From: a virus
Reading direction: 5' to 3' (one strand)
DNA length: 34,921 nt
Virus record (IMG/VR): IMGVR_UViG_3300042939_000321
Span: 1-34,921 of that record
Below are positions 29,239 through 34,921 of the stretch, in pieces. The notes beneath the pieces are model-generated. The model was not told the origin of the DNA. It was given only the letters and a program-made list of their open reading frames with translations, and searched no databases. Within the stretch, counting starts at the first letter, position 1. Each line of letters starts with the position of its first letter. Position numbers and translations under genes: made by a program.

Positions 29239-32200
29239 ATGACACAACTCACTCCTGTTTTTGACATCTCAGATTTTGAGCTTCGTAACTACACAAACCC
29301 GTGGTTGACTCCGGATCAGACAACCCAAGTAACAGAGACGGAAGATCGTGTAAACGCGCAGCTGGACTTTTTAGCTCAAATGTTAGGGTGGAATGGCCCT
29401 AACTATTGGGATAATCTTGCTGTCACTCCTGACCAAAAACGCCAACTTTTGGGAGGCACATTTGGTGTTTACAATAGTTTCTTTATTCCGCGAATATACC
29501 AGATTCGAAACTGGAATAACACCTTTGTAATTGACCGTTTACCTTTTCTCCGACCGGGACGCCCTAACAGAGTAGCTCGAGTTCTCCTTGGGGACACCGT
29601 GTACCGACTTCAGTCAGTGGAGGAGGAGGGTGACAAGTACGTAGTTTCTATTGGCGAGTTAACTCAGGATTTCTTCGATCAGATTGCAGCGAATGTCCCG
29701 CTTCGTGTCGACCTACCAACTTTCCGCCCAGCTCCTTTCAATCGCCCGAATGTAGGTGTTTCAGGTGATTACTCGTTTGTCTGTGGGAACGCAGGGTCAC
29801 AATTGATTCTATACCCCTCGTACGATACACAACAAAAATTTCCGGTAAAATCCCCCGTTCTTTTTGCCGGGTCAACTTATTACTTTAACCAACCGATTTA
29901 TTTATCCCTGGACTCGTCCCTGGTTCCGGAAGTTCCTCCAACTTACGACTCCGAACTTGGTCTTTGGTTCCTAAGTGTCCCAGAAAGTTTGTCAAATGAC
30001 CTGGGATTGACACCTTACCTTGCATGGTCTGGGTCGGACTGCGCTCAGTCCAATAACTACTCGCTCGAAGTTTTGATTAAAGAGTGGGTAGACCCCTCTG
30101 ACTGGAAGTCAGTGTCTACGCTCGATAACTTCCGAGGAACCTGGGGGAACAAAGGGGGAGACTTACCGTTTAACTTTGTGTTCGACGCTCTAAGTATTCA
30201 CGGTTTTAACGAAGCTGCGTCAGTGTACTTGCCAACCGTTGAAACGTCGCTCAACTTTAACGACATTGTAAATTTTATTTACTACCAAAAGACAACTGTT
30301 TCAGAGTTGGCCCCAGGTTCTCCAAAAATCGGCGATTTGTGGTGGAATGACACCACGGGGGCGCTCTCGGTCTGGTTACCTAACGAAACTAACTGCCAAG
30401 CTTGGGTTGAGATTGACTACCGGCAAGAGCCCCGTCAGACACCTGGTGCCGAAGTCGTGTATCCGGACGTTGCAACTTTTCAAGCTCAATCGGGTGCTTT
30501 GGCAATAGGAACCGTTGTTCGTATCGAAAACATTACTGGACTCGGAATATCTGACAACGTTCTCGGTGTGCAAGGCACGTTGACCACACCGGGATCTCTT
30601 GTTCTTCACAGGGCAAGTTCAGAACCTTATTGGTCTCCCGACGAGTTTAGGTATCTTAACGTCACGGATTTTGAAACGGATGCCTTATTGCTTCCCTATA
30701 AGATCCCGGTCTCCATCCATGACGCCAACGGGTTGGGTCCCACTGGTCCGACATTCAATGTGCAGAACCTCAGTATTACAATCTCGGGAGACTACGACGT
30801 TCTTCTGATGAAGTATTACAACAACCGGACGTGGGAAATCTATCCCGACTCGATTCTTAAGTACATTGCATACTCTGCACTCTTTGGGAGTCCACAACAA
30901 GGCGAAATGTGGTGGGATTTTGTAAACACCGACCCCAATACCCGCACAGCAGCTATTTATTATTCCAGCCCTTCCGCCGTCACTGGTTTGTCAATCGTGG
31001 ACCCAGGCGTTAACCTGCCGGACGGGGTTTACCCTGGCGTTCCCCTCGTGGCTCTCTCCGGGACCGGTGGACTCGGGACGGTAGACATTACCGTCTCAGG
31101 TGGAATAGTCACTGCAGTCACTATCCCAGGGGTAGGGGGAACCGGGGATAAATACCAGATAGGTGACTTTGTTGCCCCGGATGCTGCTCTGTACCCTCAG
31201 CTTATCGGTTGTACTTTCAAAGTTACCTCGACTTCTTCTGAAGCGTGGACGGCGGTAAACACACACTCGCAAAGTGGCCCTCCCTCCCCACCCCTTAACT
31301 TAGGGGTGGTTCTGTTCTACTGTAATGGTGTTCTACTGGTGGACGGGGTAGATTACGTAACTGATAACTTTATCTTCAGGTGCTCATCGAACCCCGCAAC
31401 GGGTCAATACGAGTTTTTCTACAACACTCTCTCGTTCGCAGCAAGGGCCCAGTTTCCAGTCATCACCATCTCAGACTCTCTCACAACCACATACCGGGCC
31501 AACATCACTGATTTGGTTTTTAGCGGCGTCACGTATTACGCGAGTCCCAACGTTTACAATGCTGAGACACCTCTTCGTCTGTGGAAAGCTCAAGCTCTCC
31601 AAGTGGCTGAAACGGTTGAGCATCTGGCTGAAGACAACTATATAAACCCCTTGTTGGCTGATTTGAACAATGGGCCTGGCCCTGATAACTGGGAAAAGTA
31701 CTTTGTGCGTCTCCCGCTCGATTATGGGCGAAATGGGGAAGTTTGGCAAAAAGTCGCGCTCATTTGTCAAAACTTCGCCTATTGGGGATCAAGCGTTGAG
31801 CCAGAAAAGATGCAGTGCCCCCCTGAGGACGCTTTACCAGCTATTTACGAAGAGTTGTTCCTATACGATGATAACATTTTAGACTACTCCTACGTTTACT
31901 CTGAGCCCTACCTTTATTCCAATGTTGCTTATTTCAATGTGAGCGAAGCGGGGGAGTTTGCCAACAGCTCGGTGTTTCCTGCAACTGATGTTCAATTTGA
32001 CGAGTTTCAAGAAGCAGAACTGGTTACCTACGAGCCTCTCCATAACCGTCAAGCGGATGTCATTTCCCCTGTGGGTCAAGGTTACGGGGACTGGGAGGGT
32101 GAGTACGTGAATGTAAACCCCTGCGTGGAGCTAACTGGTTTCTTTGAAACTGATCTGCTGAATCGAGGGATAGAACCAGTTGCCCCCCCGGTGTGGGACG

Positions 32201-32472
32201 CTTCCATCTACAAGTTTGCCCCCACTTGTCAAAACTCACCCGCATCTTACAGCGTTGACGCCAATCACTTTAAGATTGGGTATTGTTATTTTGTTGCCGA
32301 CGCTTCGGCGGCGGAAGACGCTTTCTTTGATATATCTCAGGAAGCAGCGTGGCGTTATCCTGTAACTCAACCGAAGACTCTGTACCTGTCTAAAACTCCA
32401 TCCGTTAACCGGGAGCCAGGTAGAAACTCTTCAGCAATAAATTACAGCTCTGGCGGCTATGGTAACGGGTAA
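29239..32472 (+). CDS. Large baseplate / fibre-network virion protein (1077 aa)
   Basis: Probable wedge or fibre-connecting protein. Two copies of a W-W-N/D repeat are visible (SPKIGDLWWNDTTGALSVWL near residue 366; SPQQGEMWWDFVN near 552), a motif common in phage tail proteins. A Gly-rich beta repeat follows at ~585-645 (GVYPGVPLVALSGTGGLGTV, SGGIVTAVTIPGVGGTGDKY), shared with the sheath and the 335-residue protein. The N-terminal ~250 residues are beta-rich and contain many aromatic residues; the last ~200 are Tyr-rich. The TAA stop lies inside a GGGTAAAA element, so termination of this gene and the start of the next unit share bases. Confidence 0.75.
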   Translation: MTQLTPVFDISDFELRNYTNPWLTPDQTTQVTETEDRVNAQLDFLAQMLGWNGPNYWDNLAVTPDQKRQLLGGTFGVYNSFFIPRIYQIRNWNNTFVIDRLPFLRPGRPNRVARVLLGDTVYRLQSVEEEGDKYVVSIGELTQDFFDQIAANVPLRVDLPTFRPAPFNRPNVGVSGDYSFVCGNAGSQLILYPSYDTQQKFPVKSPVLFAGSTYYFNQPIYLSLDSSLVPEVPPTYDSELGLWFLSVPESLSNDLGLTPYLAWSGSDCAQSNNYSLEVLIKEWVDPSDWKSVSTLDNFRGTWGNKGGDLPFNFVFDALSIHGFNEAASVYLPTVETSLNFNDIVNFIYYQKTTVSELAPGSPKIGDLWWNDTTGALSVWLPNETNCQAWVEIDYRQEPRQTPGAEVVYPDVATFQAQSGALAIGTVVRIENITGLGISDNVLGVQGTLTTPGSLVLHRASSEPYWSPDEFRYLNVTDFETDALLLPYKIPVSIHDANGLGPTGPTFNVQNLSITISGDYDVLLMKYYNNRTWEIYPDSILKYIAYSALFGSPQQGEMWWDFVNTDPNTRTAAIYYSSPSAVTGLSIVDPGVNLPDGVYPGVPLVALSGTGGLGTVDITVSGGIVTAVTIPGVGGTGDKYQIGDFVAPDAALYPQLIGCTFKVTSTSSEAWTAVNTHSQSGPPSPPLNLGVVLFYCNGVLLVDGVDYVTDNFIFRCSSNPATGQYEFFYNTLSFAARAQFPVITISDSLTTTYRANITDLVFSGVTYYASPNVYNAETPLRLWKAQALQVAETVEHLAEDNYINPLLADLNNGPGPDNWEKYFVRLPLDYGRNGEVWQKVALICQNFAYWGSSVEPEKMQCPPEDALPAIYEELFLYDDNILDYSYVYSEPYLYSNVAYFNVSEAGEFANSSVFPATDVQFDEFQEAELVTYEPLHNRQADVISPVGQGYGDWEGEYVNVNPCVELTGFFETDLLNRGIEPVAPPVWDASIYKFAPTCQNSPASYSVDANHFKIGYCYFVADASAAEDAFFDISQEAAWRYPVTQPKTLYLSKTPSVNREPGRNSSAINYSSGGYGNG

Positions 32473-32474
32473 AA
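32467..32474 (+). promoter_or_regulatory. GGGTAAAA boundary motif
   Basis: Exact motif containing the stop codon of the preceding gene, followed by CCTTAAAAACG; 30 bases ahead of the ATG at 32497. Confidence 0.6.
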
Positions 32475-32496
32475 CCTTAAAAACGAGAACATTACT

Positions 32497-32826
32497 ATGG
32501 CAACTCCACGCAAAAGGAACTCAGGGTTCTTATCAGAAGTGACTGAGAAGCCCCAAGAAGAGGTTGTGATTGTGACTCCGATCGAACCGGTGAGTGAGGG
32601 AGTTATTTGTGATCCGGAGGAGGTGACAGAGGAGAGACCGATTGAGGATACTCCCTTAGTTTTTGAGTCCATCGTGCCGGCAGAGGACTTTGGACCTCGC
32701 TTTATAGAAAAAGAAACTTCTGAAGAAGCCGAAAAAGTTCTCTCCGAAGTTAAGTCAGCGCCGCCGCTAGCACATCCGCCTAAACGCAGTCCTCGAAACA
32801 TTCCCAAATTTTCTCGCCATAAGTGA
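32497..32826 (+). CDS. Acidic, probably disordered hypothetical protein (109 aa)
   Basis: Not recognised. Glu, Val and Pro-rich (EKPQEEVVIVTPIEPVSEGV), basic at both ends (ATPRKRNSGF, PPKRSPRNIPKFSRHK), with no predicted globular domain. It sits between the baseplate genes and the spike gene, overlapping the latter's GTG start, so it may be an assembly factor or a linker subunit; this is context only. Confidence 0.65.
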   Translation: MATPRKRNSGFLSEVTEKPQEEVVIVTPIEPVSEGVICDPEEVTEERPIEDTPLVFESIVPAEDFGPRFIEKETSEEAEKVLSEVKSAPPLAHPPKRSPRNIPKFSRHK

Positions 32827-33644
32827 GCATGAGACCTAGTCAACGCTTGGCCCAGAACCCATTCATTCTGGCCACTGCTCAAATGATGCAGGCGACTCAG
32901 GCAAACATGCAGTATGCAGGGTTGCCGAGGGGGACAATCCGGGGGACAATCAAGGATGTGGATGACCCTGAGAATCGGGGTCGTGTTCGAGTCGTCTTTG
33001 ACGACATGAATCCTGAGATTCCCCAAGTGTTGGGGGCTGAGGATTGGTCCAAGGAGAGAGAAGGCGAGGAACCAGATTTATCCCATTGGATTGACGTTTC
33101 TCCGGCATTTAAAGGTAAGCAACCTGAGGGATTAGTTGGTAAACGAGTTAACATTTCGGTGTCGAATGGGCAGTATCAATACGCCGTTTTGCAGGATGTT
33201 TTGTTCGACCCTGAGTTACTGGCTCAGAAAGCAAAGGACAAACTGAAAATCCCGAACAACAGCTCCATGACTCGGTTGCCGTTGTATAAAGCGGGTAAAC
33301 TGCCTCCTGCCTCAGAGGAAAACCACGGCTGTATGGTGATTGAATTGAATGGCCCTATGGACTCGGATTGGCTTTGTGTTTGTCTTCGAAGGCAGGGGGA
33401 GTATTACTGGGTGCGCCATGCTGACTTAGCCCACGGTCATGCGGGAGAAAACGACGGTAAACAGCCGAACGACACGCACGGGGATGCCGAGTTTCCGGTC
33501 GAGGAGCAGTCTGTCTGGGATTATGTTTTTCCTACCACTGGTGGAGAAATGCAAAAATACTCTCGATATGGAACTGGTCCTAGGGCAAACCCTTTCGGGG
33601 GCCAAGCAAAATGGTACGAGCCACCTAAATCGGAGTCTAAATGA
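32823..33644 (+). CDS. Baseplate spike / hub protein with gp5-like OB fold (273 aa)
   Basis: Residues ~37-140 match the OB-fold domain of T4 gp5 / VgrG / gpV spike proteins: GTIRGTIKDVDDPENRGRVR, a VVFDD strand, an Asp-Trp segment, and VGKRVNISVSNGQYQYAVLQ closing the barrel. The remaining ~130 residues contain a SMTRLPLYKAGKLPPASEEN segment and a His/Gly-rich stretch (ADLAHGHAGENDG). I see no lysozyme domain and no beta-helix repeats, so a separate protein must form the needle. The start is GTG 32823 (four-base overlap with the preceding gene) or ATG 32829. Confidence 0.72.
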   Translation: MSMRPSQRLAQNPFILATAQMMQATQANMQYAGLPRGTIRGTIKDVDDPENRGRVRVVFDDMNPEIPQVLGAEDWSKEREGEEPDLSHWIDVSPAFKGKQPEGLVGKRVNISVSNGQYQYAVLQDVLFDPELLAQKAKDKLKIPNNSSMTRLPLYKAGKLPPASEENHGCMVIELNGPMDSDWLCVCLRRQGEYYWVRHADLAHGHAGENDGKQPNDTHGDAEFPVEEQSVWDYVFPTTGGEMQKYSRYGTGPRANPFGGQAKWYEPPKSESK

Positions 33645-33907
33645 TGGCAACACCGACTACTTACAGTCTGACTTATGACGCACCTTGCGATGTAGAGGCG
33701 GGGTGCGGTGATGCCCCCTGCGGAGGGAAACCCGAGTTTATCCCTCGCCCTCAAGTTTTTTGTAAGGACGTTAATGTCCTAGGGAGCGAAACGGTGCAAG
33801 GAGATCTGTTTGTTATTCCGGATCAGATTTTTGTAGGAGGTGCAAGTTACATTCCTCAGGAAGTTGTAGCCACAAACGGAACTTTCATCTGCTTAGCGAG
33901 GGCCTAA
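33641..33907 (+). CDS. Small Cys-rich virion-associated hypothetical protein (88 aa)
   Basis: Not recognised. It has a Cys/Gly-rich N-terminal half (CDVEAGCGDAPCGGKPEF) followed by a beta stretch (VNVLGSETVQGDLFVIPDQI). The size and four cysteines invite comparison with spike-tip proteins, but the conserved motifs of the PAAR family are not visible. Its ATG overlaps the spike gene stop and its TAA overlaps the next ATG, so it belongs to the same coupled set. Confidence 0.6.
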   Translation: MMATPTTYSLTYDAPCDVEAGCGDAPCGGKPEFIPRPQVFCKDVNVLGSETVQGDLFVIPDQIFVGGASYIPQEVVATNGTFICLARA

Positions 33908-34392
33908 TGGCAATTCGTCGTCCCAGCATCTCATCGCCCGAGTGGCTATTTCAAGATTTTCTCTACCAGGCTGCCGATGCGCCGGGCGGTTCAGATTTGC
34001 GCTACGTACAGGTGAAGTGGGACGGTGAGATTTACACAAGAGTCTCTCAAACCTACGATTACAGTAATCCCCCGTTCGTAGGTTCAGAGCAACGAGGGGG
34101 TAGCATTGTTGGGCAGATTGATTATGAGGTTAATGCTTCTACGCGCCTCGTCACGATTTACGCTTGGAATACTAACTGGCGAGACGAATGGCCCCTGAGG
34201 TTGGCAGTAAATTACCTGAGAGAATGCTTGTATCCGAGTGTAAAGGGGTATGTAATTCGCGTTGTTGGCGATCAAGTTTACAACCAGGCAGGCGAAGCCA
34301 TTGAGGTTGCTGGCAAGGACCCTTACGCATTCTGGGTATCCGAACAATTTTTTCCAATATCTAATCGCCCAAACGACTATTTGCTAAGGTAA
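33907..34392 (+). CDS. Hypothetical baseplate-region protein (161 aa)
   Basis: Not recognised. Mixed alpha/beta with a conserved-looking core (LVTIYAWNTNWRDEWPLRLA, then VNYLRECLYPSVKGYVIRVV). It follows the Cys-rich small gene with a one-base overlap (TAATG), and a GGGTAAAA element starts three bases after its stop. Its location suggests a baseplate or hub component of unknown type. Confidence 0.65.
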   Translation: MAIRRPSISSPEWLFQDFLYQAADAPGGSDLRYVQVKWDGEIYTRVSQTYDYSNPPFVGSEQRGGSIVGQIDYEVNASTRLVTIYAWNTNWRDEWPLRLAVNYLRECLYPSVKGYVIRVVGDQVYNQAGEAIEVAGKDPYAFWVSEQFFPISNRPNDYLLR

Positions 34393-34394
34393 CC

Positions 34395-34402
34395 GGGTAA
34401 AA
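34395..34402 (+). promoter_or_regulatory. GGGTAAAA boundary motif
   Basis: Exact motif followed by CCAGTTAACG; 31 bases ahead of the GTG at 34426. Confidence 0.6.
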
Positions 34403-34425
34403 CCAGTTAACGTTAGGTTTGTGCC

Positions 34426-34921
34426 GTGGGTTTGCCAACCATAAAAGAGATAACTGTACCCTCCACATCCACGGTAATGCTGTGGTTTGATGGGCCTCTA
34501 GACGCAAAAGTTCCTGTGCCCGTAGGGTGTTTTACAGTAAACTACGGGAACTACGGCGTAACCACGGTTAACTACGCCTCTGACACGATGATTGTCCTGG
34601 AGTTAGACTCGTTTTTGAGTCCCTGGGACGAAGTGTTCGTATCGTATGAACCCCCTTTAGACCTAAAACAATGCCTGCGGGGTCCAGTTCCTCCCACTGC
34701 CAATGATGTGGTTGTCAAAAGGAACGCTGTAAGGGCTTTCTATCGCGTTCCCGCCCGCAACCAGCTGGCGCCGGATGAAAAGACTGACGGTTCTCAGGTT
34801 CAGTCGAACTTAGGGCAAACCATTGGGGGCTACGGCTTCCCGATGCAAAATCGTAGCGGTACGCTTACAAATCACAAGTCAGACCCAAAGTCTGCTAGTG
34901 TTGACGATTTTATACTAGCGT
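34426..34921 (+). CDS. Partial virion protein with SwmB-like repeat, cut by window edge
   Basis: Open from GTG 34426 to the right edge (165 codons), with no in-frame stop. The first ~85 residues (ITVPSTSTVMLWFDGPLDAK, then VGCFTVNYGNYGVTTVNYAS, DTMIVLELDSFLSPWDEVFV, SYEPP) follow the SwmB-type Ig-like repeat pattern: V-x-L-x-(F/Y)-D-x-P-L-D, then F-x-V, V-x-L-x-L, and a closing V-x-V-x-Y. Such repeats are common in surface and fibre proteins. The following part (TDGSQVQSNLGQTIGG) is low complexity. The gene starts 31 bases after a GGGTAAAA element and probably encodes a tail fibre or spike that continues beyond the window. Confidence 0.6.
   Translation, partial: MGLPTIKEITVPSTSTVMLWFDGPLDAKVPVPVGCFTVNYGNYGVTTVNYASDTMIVLELDSFLSPWDEVFVSYEPPLDLKQCLRGPVPPTANDVVVKRNAVRAFYRVPARNQLAPDEKTDGSQVQSNLGQTIGGYGFPMQNRSGTLTNHKSDPKSASVDDFILA

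Noticed and set aside
33641-33907. PAAR-type spike tip identity for the 88-residue Cys-rich protein
   Set aside because: Size, location and cysteines fit, but the conserved PAAR motifs are not visible, so it is left as hypothetical.
1-34921. tRNA genes, CRISPR arrays, insertion sequences and integrase attachment sites
   Set aside because: I looked for cloverleaf-type stems, regularly spaced repeats, transposase motifs and integrase motifs and saw none. The only spaced repeats are the C-rich ones near the left edge.

Overview
This window is a segment of a tailed phage genome with a contractile tail (myovirus morphology). Every gene I can support lies on the + strand, packed with 1-8 base overlaps or short gaps, as in a lytic-phage structural region. 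Recognisable proteins include a tail sheath, gp25-like and J/gp6-like baseplate proteins, an OB-fold spike protein, a Mu-type portal, a prohead protease/scaffold, a Mu gpF-like minor head protein, a major capsid protein and a tail tube. The host is not fixed by the sequence. A SwmB-like repeat and W-W-N/D virion repeats familiar from cyanophages hint at a cyanobacterial or other aquatic host, but only weakly. I see no integrase, repressor, tRNA, CRISPR array, terminase, lysis gene or tape-measure gene here.

Layout. 1-551 is non-coding, extremely C-rich at its left end, with direct repeats and G-quadruplex potential on the minus strand. 552-4343 holds a tiny basic ORF, a type II topoisomerase A-type subunit and four unknown proteins. 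4373-5380 is a beta-repeat virion protein. 5430-8766 holds a NUMOD1-like mobile-type ORF followed by a family A DNA polymerase. That polymerase matches mitochondrial DNA polymerase gamma along its whole length, including the N-terminal extension, and is the most striking gene in the window. 8766-11094 is a small tail-assembly operon with a textbook programmed -1 frameshift (CCCAAAC plus a 10-bp hairpin) in the tail assembly chaperone gene. 11206-15856 holds a giant 1323-residue sheath, a ribbon-helix-helix-like protein and gp25. A GIY-YIG endonuclease ORF (15918-16493) sits between gp25 and the portal. 16494-23730 is the Mu-like head module plus the tail tube, closed by a strong terminator. 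An HNH-type ORF with its own promoter follows (23845-24525). 24554-34921 is the baseplate and fibre module, cut by the right edge.

Regulation. Ten exact copies of GGGTAAAA, plus one near copy, sit at gene boundaries on the coding strand, most often 30-36 bases ahead of the next start codon. Several are followed by an AT-rich block ending in AACG. This looks like a phage-specific promoter class. A second, host-like class (TTTACY, 15-16 bases, TATAMT) precedes the topoisomerase region, the 182-residue ORF, both endonuclease-type ORFs outside the head module, and the polymerase.

How the genes work together. The topoisomerase and polymerase serve replication. The portal, protease/scaffold, gpF-like, decoration and capsid proteins build the head. 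The chaperones, completion protein, tube, sheath, gp25, J protein and spike build the contractile tail. Three mobile-type nuclease ORFs are scattered between these modules.
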